From Margaritispora aquatica (Eukaryota > Ascomycota > Leotiomycetes > Helotiales > Discinellaceae), in the NCBI GenBank assembly GCA_007644065.1, contig VJWN01000013.1:124001-188000 (forward strand): 64,000 bases of DNA, read 5' to 3'. Below the pieces are notes generated by a model, which was not told where the DNA came from, did not search any database, and was given only the letters and a program-made list of their open reading frames with translations. This document shows, piece by piece, positions 23,474 through 34,185 of the stretch (the first letter of the stretch is position 1; each line of letters begins with the position of its first letter). A program made the translations under genes and the position numbers.

Positions 23474-24892
23474 ATGGGCCAAGGAAACTCAACGGAACGA
23501 CGCAACACAGGTAGTGGGAGTCAAGAAATCGAAAGACGAGGTCATGAGGAGGTGGAAAATGCGCAGGATATTGTGCTCCCTCTGGTGAAAAATGAAGCAG
23601 AATTGGCTGAGAATAAGGAGAAATGGATCGAAAAGGTTCGTTTCATCGAGCTATGCAATGCCCTAAAACGACTCGAAAGACTACAGAGAGAATCTACATC
23701 TGCTTGCATCGATGCAAGTCAAGTACACCGCGAAGCTTCAATTAAACGACAGGAGGCGTGGATTGCAGATGCTAATTTCATGACGGAGGTTCAGCACCTC
23801 ATGGCTGGAGAAACAGCAGCGAGCTTTGGTGAGCTCTCGAAATGCGCAATCGAGTGTCAGATAGCCCGAGATGAGCTTGGTCCCATGGAGCAGGATGTAC
23901 TTGAAGCCGAACAGAAATGGGAGGGCACGATTTGGAAGTTACGACAAGCAGAAACAAATTTCAGTGTCAATTTCAGAGAGGAGTTGGCAATAGCCGAAGG
24001 AAACGCATCAGAAAGTCAAATAAGTGTTGCCTCCAGTCCGTACAGATCTTCTTTTGAAGTGGAAAGTCAAGCATCAGAACAAGGCATGTTTGAAATTGAA
24101 GATCACGAATCGTATCGAACTTCTGGATCTGCAGTGTCGGCCACAAGCTCCGCTGCATTTCTACCTCCAGGTGGGACTCCGGGATATGACGATGATGATG
24201 AGAATTTCACAATGGATTCGATGCTTCGAGGCATCGACGACGGCGAAGCAAAACGGCGGATGGAAGAAGAAGATGCGAACGATTGGGATTCTGGGTTTGA
24301 AGACATTGACGAAATCCTACCACACTCACCCCCTCCTCAATACAGACTATCTGAGAGAATCCCGCTGCCCAAGGAGGCACATATCCGAAACATCTACAGT
24401 CTTGACGAACTTCTCACGGACTTTACTACCGTGAGGGAAAGAATCAATATGTGGCAAGATAACGCAGCACTATACTCCCGTGTCGAAGCTATGACGATGT
24501 TTACCATCATCAGAAGCCACATGGAAGGGGACATGCCGTCCAACTGGGCTCAATTTGTGATTGCAAACTTTGAGTCGGATAGGAGCGTGGATGAGCGAGG
24601 AAAATCACTGTCTGTTAACACGACGAGACAACCTGGCTTAACTGCTGCAAGCACACCTAGAAAATACCAGGTCCATACACCGGTACCCGACATATTCGCC
24701 CCTGCTTATGCACAAACATCCAGCAGCAGGGCTTCAAGTCACATGCAATCAATGAGTCTGAGTGATTCAGCTTTGTTAAGACCAGACATTGGTTCTCCTA
24801 TATCGTCGCTTTCTCAATCGCCCGCGCCACGATTTCAACAAATTCAACGAACCAGCTTCGAAATTTTCGAAAAACAACCCGAGCCACCTTGA
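23474..24892 (+). CDS. Coiled-coil protein C, partner of DUF6590 gene C
   Basis: An intronless frame of 472 aa starting MGQGNSTERRN, similar to the start of protein B. The N-terminal half is highly charged and helical: EKWIEKVRFIELCNALKRL, then ELSKCAIECQIARDELGPME, which matches the ARDxxGPxE block of A and B. The middle is Ser/Asp/Glu-rich and probably disordered (DDDDENF, EEEDANDWDSGFEDIDEI). A helical C-terminal module (about 317-370, VRERINMWQDNAALYSRV and SNWAQFVIANFES) corresponds to the Trp-containing module of A and B. The YHPLVxQYLSK block is not recognisable here. No catalytic motif, signal peptide or membrane segment is seen. Function unknown. Confidence 0.75.
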   Translation: MGQGNSTERRNTGSGSQEIERRGHEEVENAQDIVLPLVKNEAELAENKEKWIEKVRFIELCNALKRLERLQRESTSACIDASQVHREASIKRQEAWIADANFMTEVQHLMAGETAASFGELSKCAIECQIARDELGPMEQDVLEAEQKWEGTIWKLRQAETNFSVNFREELAIAEGNASESQISVASSPYRSSFEVESQASEQGMFEIEDHESYRTSGSAVSATSSAAFLPPGGTPGYDDDDENFTMDSMLRGIDDGEAKRRMEEEDANDWDSGFEDIDEILPHSPPPQYRLSERIPLPKEAHIRNIYSLDELLTDFTTVRERINMWQDNAALYSRVEAMTMFTIIRSHMEGDMPSNWAQFVIANFESDRSVDERGKSLSVNTTRQPGLTAASTPRKYQVHTPVPDIFAPAYAQTSSSRASSHMQSMSLSDSALLRPDIGSPISSLSQSPAPRFQQIQRTSFEIFEKQPEPP

Positions 24893-27566
24893 GCTCAAAA
24901 TTTCATGGATTTGGTGCAAAATGATGTTTAACTAGGACTATTGTTCCGGTATCCTTTTCCTGTTTGGTAACAATGATGTGATGATTTTACTTTGGTGTAT
25001 TCCGTGTATTACACAGCGGTAGCTAGTGAGAGAGTGCCGACTTCGGCAAATTGAGTTGTGGAGGAGTTAGGCTGGGATAAGTACTTGGGTGATAGGTCAC
25101 TTTTAATCGGCTCGAATCTGTGTATGATAGCTTGATGTGGGTTTTTTGGGGCTTGGGTATAGAGGCGTGCTCGCGGATCGACGCGGAGATAGCTGCAATT
25201 TCTTTTTAATTATTCTCTCCATTCGGATGAAGAACTGTATCAAAATATACGAATTCCTACATCCACTTGTCAGAATATTACTAGATAGTTCACTAGACGT
25301 CAACAAAGGCTGCTGGTCGACATGCTTGATGCCGGATTATGCCCTTGTACATCACAAAAACAAGATTCGCGGACACCAAGCACCGAGAATTTAAAGCAGC
25401 GAAGAAATCTAGAATACTAAATGACTAGACTAGCATCTGGATTTCGTGTGGCACCTTGCCTCCGGCCCGCATATGCAGCTTCCTGCATCCACGAAGCAGG
25501 CGTCTCGATAGGAAATCAGATGACAGATATAACGGATAATTCAATGTTGTTCCCGTATCAAGGTGACTGCTTCATGTGATAATTGGAGAACAAAAGTACT
25601 GGTAGCACAACTAACCCAGTACTCATGGCTTCTGTCAAGCTAGAATTCGATCTGCGAGGTGGTGTGTGACACGTTGCAATCGAGTCAGCTAGGAGCTTGC
25701 TTGACGGGTGTACGCGAGAAGAAGAATGATTGTTAAGTGGCACTGTTTGCTTTTCAACTGCAGCAACTTTGACTCATCGTCCCTTGTAATTGTACACCCA
25801 CACAGTTGGGAATCCTTGGTTGGAAGAAACAGAAACATGAGGGAAGAATTGCTTCTTCGAGACTTCTCCGACGAGACACATCGACTTCTGCAAACCAATT
25901 GCAGCAACATAAGGAAATAAATAAATTGATTCGACATCTTCATCAAGAAAAACGGAGAAGTTTCCCGGTACGCCGATGACTCTGTGACCACGCAGGACGA
26001 AACGGACGACGTTTGCTCTACAGCATTTGATGCGAAACATGCATATTGCTGCACGAGAACTGTTGGAAATCTGTAAATGTCCATGCAGAGACTCCAAAGC
26101 CGACAATGGCTCATGGTCAGCCACTCGGCACTTCTGGTCTGCCGATCTATGAAGGCAAAATAAGATCGGAACGAGCCTTATATGATCCTTGCTCCCGAGC
26201 ATGATGCCCGGCTGAGAGTTGAGCACTAGCACCAACTTCTGATATGTGACTGCTCGATGAAGGACACGATTCCGAAGAATGCCCAATCGAGATGGTACAG
26301 ACGAATTCTCGTTGCCAAGGAACGCGGAGAAGGGGAATGCTTTTCAGATGTTGTTTTTGTTTTGTAAGTAGTGCCGCCTTGTAGATGTTAGTAGACACGT
26401 TGGGGAATGCATCATGCGAACTTACTAAGGCTGTCAGTCAAGTAGAGAAAAAAGAAGGATTGTTTCCTGCAAGACGAACCAATTTTGATCTCGATCAACT
26501 AGCTTGCTACTTAGCATACAGCGAAGACATCGAGGGAGACTGAACGAAGTGACACGAAATATTCCACTTGGCGTGGCTGTTGTGCTCTCCTATACTTGGC
26601 TTAAATCTCTAGACATGGATTCAGAGTCGAGTGGTCAGAAAAGCAAGACTAAAAAGCTTTCGAAGGAACGTCATCTCCTGCTGGGATCCAGTGCACCTGG
26701 GCTTCTGCCTGGTGTGAGCTGAACGAGCCATTGGGCGTTTTTCACAATACAGCTAGTTGCCTCATCTATTGGATATGGTACTTGGCCGCCTAGGGTATTG
26801 ATGTGTGCGCTGCATCACAGTGGGTGATCTTAAGTGCTTTGGTAAGGAATTGTTTATGGTTAAATCATGAACGTGAAGAAGTTGTGAAGTCAAGATTTAA
26901 GTTTGACGTGTGGGGCATTCCTCGGCTAGCCATAGCTTATTTTCAAATCCTTCTCTAGCTTGGGTGCACCGAAGGGCAGCCATAGCATTTCTGTTTTCCG
27001 ATCATTATTAATCGTTGAAGTGCAACTGTATATTTGCTATAGAGAGACCAGACTGGACATGCTTACTTTTGCTTTCATGATTTATTCAGAACTTGATCAC
27101 GAACTCGCTTAATTTACATATACCTGTTTATCAATATGTCCAATCACTACGAAACACCGCCAAATCATACATATGCTGAGTTTCTAAATGAGAGGCTATA
27201 GAGGCAACTTTTGGTAAGGGATAGGTAAATCTGAATGGAGTCTTAATTTGGAAATTGACCATTTGCTTGGACTATGTTCAGATATGAACGTAATGCGAAG
27301 AATTCGTAGAAACAAATAAAAGACCTTGCTGCCATCTGACATCAGAGATAGTATGCACATCCATAAGCATATGTCCTTTTAAAATAGTGATTCCTTACTT
27401 AATGAGTTTTGAAGTCATCTGCGAAGACAACCCTCGGATTCGGATTCGGCGCCGGATACGCCTGAAATGCCAAGCTTTACTAGCCTCGTTTCAACTTTTA
27501 CGTCAGTCAGCCTCATCGCCTTCCTTGAAGTCCAGCAACTAAACATCAACACAACAACAAAGCAAA
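24893..27566. other. Gene-poor spacer upstream of SYF2
   Basis: About 2.7 kb of mostly AT-rich DNA. The only stretch with some coding texture is the minus-strand frame at 25774-26286, listed separately. The promoter of SYF2 lies at the right end. Confidence 0.5.
25774..26286 (-). CDS. Hypothetical open frame of uncertain reality
   Basis: A 170-codon minus-strand frame with fairly normal residue composition, including CCRANVVRFVLRGHRVIGVP followed by NFSVFLDEDVESIYLF. It matches no family I recognise and another frame (25689-26114) overlaps it. No supporting splice structure was found. It may be a relic, part of an untranslated transcript or chance. Confidence 0.22.
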   Translation of the reverse strand: MGILRNRVLHRAVTYQKLVLVLNSQPGIMLGSKDHIRLVPILFCLHRSADQKCRVADHEPLSALESLHGHLQISNSSRAAICMFRIKCCRANVVRFVLRGHRVIGVPGNFSVFLDEDVESIYLFPYVAAIGLQKSMCLVGEVSKKQFFPHVSVSSNQGFPTVWVYNYKGR

Positions 27567-28530
27567 ATGCCCCCAGCCAAGAAACGGAAAACTCGCGCAA
27601 CTGCCAGTGCTGCAGAGGAAGAAGAGGTAGCAGTGATCAATACTGGTGCACCACCATCACTACCACAGGACGATGTAGCCCCCGCAACGACCACCCCAGA
27701 CCAGGACATGGCATCTACTCCAGCACCAACCTCTGACGCAGCGGCAAAGGCAAAGGAGCGCATGGAAAGATTCAAAGCCCTCCAAGCCCGAGCCAAGACA
27801 GGCGCGCAGAAGAACCTGAAAGAGGCCACGCTAGAATCGCAACGCCTCGCCACCGATCCAAACCTCCTCACCTCCCTGAATCGCAAATCCGCAGTCGCGT
27901 CACATAACTTGCTCAAGGCAGACGCCGAAGCAGCGGGCGAAGATTTTGAAAGGAAGAGAGCTTGGGACTGGACGATTGAGGAGAGCGAGAGGTGGGACAA
28001 GCGGCTCAAGAAGAAGGAGGCGCACCGTGATGATCAGGCGTTTCAGGATTACAGGCAGGATAGTAGGAAGACGTATAAGAGGCAGATACGTGATATGAAG
28101 CCAAATATGGAGAATTACGAGAAGGAGAAGATGGCTGCGGTGGAGAGGGCTGCTGCTAGTGGAGGGCTTGAGATTGTCGAGACTGATGATGGAGAACTGG
28201 TGGCAGTGGACAAGGATGGCACATTTTATTCAACGGCAGACTCGACGGGATTTGTAGAGCACAAGCCACCGAAAGATGCTGTGGATAGACTGGTCAAGGA
28301 CTTGCAGCAGGCAGAAGAGGCTAGGTTGAAGAAGCAGAGGGAGCGGAATAAGGGAGGGGAGGATGGCGACGTCACATACATCAACGACAAGAACAAGCAG
28401 TTCAACCAGAAGTTGTCGAGGTTCTATAACAAGGTAAGTTTGTTATGGTATTATCTCATGAGCTTATTCTAACTTTTATCAGTACACCGCAGAAATCAGG
28501 GATAGCTTCGAGCGTGGTACGATGATATAG
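27567..28530 (+). CDS. SYF2: Pre-mRNA-splicing factor SYF2
   Basis: Two exons, 27567-28433 and 28483-28530, total 304 aa. The 49-base intron has a GTAAGT donor, and the last exon encodes YTAEIRDSFERGTMI. The SYF2 family is a component of the Prp19/NineTeen-associated spliceosome complex in the nucleus. The sequence shows the typical low-complexity basic N-terminus (MPPAKKRKTRA), a lysine/arginine-rich helical segment (KAKERMERFKALQARAK), RAWDWTIEESERWDKRLKKK, DYRQDSRKTYKRQIRDMKP and the conserved C-terminal YTAEIRxxxERGT motif. Length fits the family. It is convergent with the COQ11-like gene 116 bases downstream. Confidence 0.95.
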
Positions 28531-28646
28531 TTGCATAGCTAGTCGGGCGGATAATACCTTTCCCAGAGCTGGGTTTACAATAGAATACAATGCAAGGCTT
28601 TGAGCCGAGATTCTCAAATCGTACACTTCCTTCCTTCTCACCATTC

Positions 28647-29574
28647 TCACTTCATGCCCTTCCTCCATGCCGTTTGAGCTAGTGACTCAATTTCAGGCAC
28701 TTCCACTGGCCCTTTCACCTTTTCGTCATCTAAGGCTTCAACCACTGCTTCTGCAACAATATCTGCCTTCAATGGCTTCACCCCCGCAGCGCCCATAATA
28801 CCTCCAAATATGCCTCCCGTCACTCCATTGAATACTGCGCCTAGTCCAGTCATAGCAGCCAGAGGAACGGTGAATGCTCTCGAGCTATCGTACAGAAAGC
28901 TGGCACGAATGAACACACTTCGCATCGTTGGGAACTCGCTGCTGATCGTACTCTCCGCATCCCTCTTGGTTTGTATGTACCTCTTTGGTAAGACTGGTGC
29001 TCCACCAGCTGCACTGATGTATGCAAAAGCTGAGACTTTTTCCTTATTTGCTTCTTGCGCCAAAGTGATTGCGGAATCTCGATTCATAAGCTCATAAGTA
29101 ATCTGCCCATCCTTCTCTTGTGGCTTGAGGTCCTCATCTGCTTTCCTTGTTAATGGGTTTTGAGATCCGCCTTTAGTTGCAGAGAATGCTCGTTTGAGGC
29201 CAGAGATTGGTGATTCTTTTCCGGAAACAACGCCTTTGTAGTCGGCTTCCAGGAGGATGCCCATGCTGTGTACCACATAGTCGGCATTTTTGAGTAAAGG
29301 GGCATATGTTGCTGGTTTGAGGATATCGGCACGCTCCCAAGTCACTTTATGTGCCCATGGTGGGGGTGTATTTGAGGCTGTCACCGAGGACCAAGTGGGC
29401 TCACCAGAGCGACTAAAGTACAGTGCAGTTAGCAGACTGCACTTCAAAGCTTTTTGATAATTGGACATACCTGATTGAAGTTACATCCCAGCCTCTTGCG
29501 ACAGCAGATTTGCATATACGTGAGCCAAGAAAGCCATTGCCTCCGCACACAACTAGTTTCTTTGCAGCAGACAT
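28647..29574 (-). CDS. COQ11: COQ11-like mitochondrial NAD(P)-binding protein
   Basis: Two exons on the minus strand, 29574-29471 and 29412-28647, total 870 bases or 289 aa. The start MSAAKKLVVCGGNGFLGSRI places the GGNGFLG Rossmann loop at the N-terminus, as in the atypical SDR family of yeast Coq11 (YLR290C) and complex I NDUFA9-like proteins. HSMGILLE, AFAYISAAGGAPVLPKRYIQ and TKRDAE carry the expected strand and YxxxK-like region. A Gly/Ala-rich stretch near the C-terminus (GLGAVFNGVTGGIFGGIMGA) is also typical. In yeast the protein belongs to the coenzyme Q synthesis complex on the mitochondrial inner membrane; the role here is transferred from the family. It is divergent from YAF9, with 180 bases between start codons. 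Confidence 0.88.
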
Positions 29575-29754
29575 TGTGAATAGTTTCAAAATCAAAGAAT
29601 CTCAGAAGAAAACATCTGACGTCTTCAACCAGAAGCATTGACCACTGCGGGCGGTCCCGCCGCTAGTATTCATCCGGAGTACCTCAACGAAGGCGGTGAA
29701 CCAAAGTCGATTCTGCAGCCAACATCAACAAGACACTTTCAGCACAACCCAGAT

Positions 29755-30576
29755 ATGGCCCCGCCAAAATCGCAAGTACGCGTGAAGGGCGTTCAAATCT
29801 ATCGCCCTTTCATCTATGGAACTACGGCAAAACTATTCGGACCAGATAACCCAAAGCCGCCTGGTATTCCCAATGAGCATACGCACTCATGGACCGTCTT
29901 CGTGAAGGGCGTAGATGACCTGGACATCACTTACTGGTGTAAGAAGGTTCAGTTCAAGCTGCATGAGTCTATACCAAACTCCACACGCAGTAAGTGATAT
30001 TCGCAGATAATATAGGATAAAAACTAACTAGACACTCTAGCGATCGATGATATAGCACCCGGAACCCCATTCGAGGTACACGAGACAGGATGGGGCGAGT
30101 TCGAGATCACCATCAAGCTCTTCTACGTGCCTGAGTCTGGTGAAAAGCCACAATCACTATACCATCACCTTCGTCTGCACCCATATGGCGAAACCGAAAA
30201 GGAGAAAGAGGACATGCGCCGTGAGCCACAGATCATCTCTTGGGTCTACGAGGAACAGGTGTTTGGCGAGCCATATGAACAGTTCTATGAGATATTGACC
30301 ACTCCTATGGAGCGAGTCAAAGGTAGCAGTGGTGGAAAAGGCACGAGGACTATGAAGGGGGGCATGGTTGGTAGCACGGGCGAACGGACGACGCAGATTC
30401 CATTGACTAAGAGACCTGGACATCCATTCAGCAGGGAAACAGAGAAACTGGAAATCAAGAAGCTTCAAGAAGCGAATATTGAGGTTAAAAAGACGACCGA
30501 GCAACTCAAACAAGATAATGTTATCCAGGAACAACGACTTGCAAGCTTGAGAGAGAAGCTTAGCTCCTTGTCTTGA
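29755..30576 (+). CDS. YAF9: YEATS-domain protein YAF9 (NuA4/SWR1 subunit)
   Basis: Two exons, 29755-29989 and 30041-30576, total 771 bases or 256 aa. I chose ATG 29755 (MAPPKSQVRVKGVQIYRPFI) rather than the upstream in-frame ATG 29638, because the YEATS domain starts right after it and the extra 39 residues look like leader sequence. The YEATS domain (about residues 8-150) shows HTHSWTVFVKG, the ITYWCKKVQFKLHES strand, TGWGEFEITIKLFY and HHLRLHPYG, including the aromatic cage context (H, S, W, G, F) used for acyl-lysine reading in this family. The C-terminus (about 210-252) is a predicted coiled coil. Yaf9 is shared by the NuA4 acetyltransferase and SWR1 remodelling complexes in the nucleus. 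Confidence 0.95.
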
Positions 30577-31913
30577 ACGCTCATTGGATGAAGATGAGCA
30601 TTGTAAAACAGACTGCATGCCGAGCATCCATAAGCTGCACTGCATATTCCCGCTGCGAAATTCGAGCCGCCCTATCTGAGGTATAACGATTTATGGCTGC
30701 ATGATCCGTGGAGATGCCACTGTTCGGCAAGTTCTATTGGACACGTCTATTTGTGATCAGGTTATGTTTTAAAGTCAGAGCTGTGCCATAGGGAATCAAT
30801 GAATTGTATGATTACGATACATTTCAAGTTTTCCAGATATGAGCTATAGAGATGCTGATCTATATGCTTTGATCAACCTGTAGATAATCAAACTTTCCCG
30901 ACGGACAATTTGATGGCAGGTATGCCTACGCTATTTGTTATTCCGCCGTCTTCACGCATATTGATATGTCTACCAACGTTCTAAGTGTTCTCAGGTGTGC
31001 TCTGTGTGGCCAGTCAGTCAAATTCTTTATTCTTAGCAATTTCTAATCTGGCTTTCCGACCTATTTTCACTCCTTCGTGGTCATCTTATGAGTCAATATC
31101 AAGCATGCCTCGGTTCCTTACAAACCATCAAAATTTCGGACAGATATTTGCTCCAGCGGTCCAAATACAAGCCGATGTGGCTTTTTACAATGACCAAATT
31201 GACCCCCATGTCAATATGAGCGTAAATGTGAGCGTTAACGTCTCCTAGTACAATCATGTTAGGTAAGATAGGCCTTTACTTTTTTTTTGGTAATCTTCTC
31301 GTTATTCCAGGAAGTAAGTAAATACCTTATAGTATGTGATTGTTTTACTGCTTTAAATCCCCAACTATGCGTATCTGCATAAAACAACCAATATCATGAG
31401 TAAGCACTCTATTTTATGATGCAATTGGTACGTAAACATCCCGCTCTAGCAGTACCTTAATTGCACATTTACCTTGACCACCCAGAAAGCAAGTCTTGCT
31501 GTCTATGCAAGTACTCGGCGAGGATAAATTCAAGTTGAAAACTGAATTCGGAATCGAGGGGTAAGATGGTGAATATACACGTGATCTCGGCAGTTTCAGC
31601 CCTGACCCGCTCTGCTTAGAAATCCAACTGTTTTGTTGTCAAATTACAAAGCACAACAGGCACATTTCAAGGCTTGCTTCCGCATTCAGTAAGTCCGATA
31701 TACTGGTTTAACAACGAGTGATTGGTTCTTCTGCACGACATTCCATCTTCAAGGAGTAGCGGGGTGAGAATAAATAGAGGGGAAGGACCCAGTTGTTTTC
31801 TTGGGCATAAAATAGCCTCTCTCTCTCTTCACTTCTTCGCTTTGATATTCAAACACATACATCTATCAGCATATTCTCTCTATTTCAAATCCAACTTCAA
31901 CCAAATCGCCAAG
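30577..31913. other. Spacer between YAF9 and the DUF1993 gene
   Basis: About 1.3 kb with no gene seen. A short frame at 30985-31248 resembles nothing known. The promoter and 5' leader of the DUF1993 gene occupy the right end. Confidence 0.5.
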
Positions 31914-32825
31914 ATGACTGTCACTCTCTACGAAGTTACTGTCCCAGTGTTCATCAAGAACATCACAACTCTCAAGTACCTCCTCAGCAAGGGTGTTGCA
32001 GATGCCAAGGTCGAAGACCAAAAGTTGCTTGACGCGAGGTTGATTGAGGATATGGGAAACTTGATTTACCAGAGTTTGTCTCCCTTCTCTATTTTATTGA
32101 AAGTTGCGGTTGAGTTGTGTCTTTTGTCTTGGGGTGGGTTTGGATCAGTAATCCACTTCGAAACGGTTTAGAAATACCCCGATTTTGCTCATTCAGGAAG
32201 TTTTTTGTTTTGTATGCTTGGGCTTGTTCTGTGCTGCTGTCTATCATAGCATGCTTCTCAGATTTAAAAACACCAACTGACCGTCTACTTCTAGTCCAGA
32301 GAGTCTCAGACACAGCCAAGGGTCTTGCAGTCCGTATTGGAAAGGCCGAAAGTGTTGCTCTAGCAGACACTGAGACGACATTCGAGCAATTGCAAACTCG
32401 TCTGGATGCTACGCTTGACATCCTCAAGTCTGTCAAGGTATGCTGATTCTTCTTCTCTCATCCCTCCACCTTCGCATTCTCTCATCTCCAAATATCGCGT
32501 CCACAACACCGGGATTTATATTCCCATTCCCATTTCAAGACCTCAAGATCAGCCGGTTCCCTTTGCAATCCAGCACCACTGTCTCAAACGCAAACGCGAG
32601 AATCGACTAACAAATTCCTAGCCTGAAGACGTCAACGCAAGCGAAGACGTCGAAGTCGTCATCAAGACCCGCAACGGCGAGAACAAGTTCACAGGCAAGG
32701 ACTACGCTATCAACTTCGCCGTCCCCAACTTCTTCTTCCACGTCACCACTGCGTACGCACTGCTCAGAAAGGAGGGTATCGATGTCGGCAAGAGCGACTT
32801 CCTGGGCCGCAACAACCCTAAGTAA
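31914..32825 (+). CDS. DUF1993-family protein
   Basis: Three exons, 31914-32073, 32295-32437 and 32622-32825, total 507 bases or 168 aa. Long introns (221 and 184 bases) interrupt a small protein. MTVTLYEVTVPVFIKNITTL at the N-terminus, QRVSDTAKG and ETTFEQLQTRLDATLD in the middle, and GKDYAINFAVPNFFFHVTTA with YALLRKEGIDVGKSDFLG at the end are the conserved blocks of DUF1993, a helical-bundle family related in fold to DinB-like proteins and common in bacteria and fungi. The length equals the family norm. No signal peptide, so probably cytosolic. Biochemical role unknown. The leader carries CT-rich runs as seen before many highly expressed fungal genes. Confidence 0.9.
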
Positions 32826-34185
32826 GCTTCTCGGCTTGCGTGATTGGAGGTGGAAAGCAAAACAGAACGGGGCTCGCTTTTTAGCGTGATCAGCTGACGG
32901 CAGTTTGGGGATGGAGGAATGAAGGCGTGCCAAAATTGGTGAGATGTCACTATAGCGTAGTAAGGCAGCTAGCTCATTCAAACGAGCATAGAGGAATGAT
33001 ACGAACGAATGAATGAAAACTTTCAAAATTTCAAACTCAAACTCCATTTTTTTTTCTTCGTAAAATCGACGCATAAATCTCCTTCTCAGCACTTAACAAT
33101 ACGAAAACATAACATAGTTAACCAAGTGTTGTTCATTTAATCTTCTCCCAGACCTCTGGAGCACCCCAGCGGTTCGGTCCGCGGACCCTGCAGTGATGAT
33201 CTGACCTGAATCAAGACCTTACAGTAGATCGATGAGGTGTGCTTCGTGCAGGTGATCTTACAGTATAGTGGGTGGTGTGCTGACGCCATATCAAGCGAGA
33301 TGGCGAGCTCGCTGTATACGAGCAGATCCCCACTGTACGTTAGAGAGTGATGTTATGTGAGTATAGTATCTATGGAATTGAGACATTGAGAGCGTGCGAT
33401 TTTTGGTCAAAAGAGCAATGTCTGCTTGGCCCAATGTGCGTGGAATGCGAAGCTGTTTGATTTTACTTGATGATCTATCTAGGATTAGGTGTCTCAGGTA
33501 CGCTCGGCAGGAAGTTGAAGCGAAGCGAAGCTAGATAGGGTTGTGCTATGCGGTGCGATGCTACCTACCTTATGCCGCGCTCCACGTAATTTGGGATTCT
33601 CACCTACAGCGTGGTTGTGGTAGCAAAATGTTTAATTAAAAGTCCTCTGATCCCCAAGGTATGTTTTCACGAGATAAAGTGATGCTGGGAGATTTGGCTC
33701 CACGAATTGAGGTATTCCATTTCCTGTTAGACCCATTGCAAAGATGGGCTCTGCTTGTTAATTTTGCTGGGTTGAGATCAGATGAGATAAGACTTGATGT
33801 AGTGTGGTGTGATGTGCTACTGGTAAACTGCTCTTTTTACTGCGTGTATTCGTCATGTTGTTTATAGATGTACCTAGTCTCTTTGAGACCCAGAAGTCCT
33901 GTCGAGCTGAGGAGCTTGAGAGTAAAACTCTGCTTTCTTCGATCAGGGTTAATGGCTTAAAGCTATTATTTTGCGAAAGGAGGAGAGGTAATTATTTTGG
34001 CACAGAATTTTAGAATTTAAAGGTCAAAATGTGATGCGATGGGGTATCGAAGACTCAAATCAATTCCAGCCAACGCCGCGCTATGTGTCTGCCTACCCAC
34101 ATTTGATAATAAAAGCAAATGACCTGAACGCCAAGTCAATGTGCAAGTCCCACGAGCCAAAACTTGCTCTCTAGCCCAGGTAAGT
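32826..34185. other. Spacer between the DUF1993 gene and IPK1
   Basis: About 1.36 kb lying between two 3' ends. Short frames (32607-33092 minus overlapping the DUF1993 exon, 33661-33867 plus) show no family features. Likely 3' UTRs and non-coding sequence. Confidence 0.5.
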
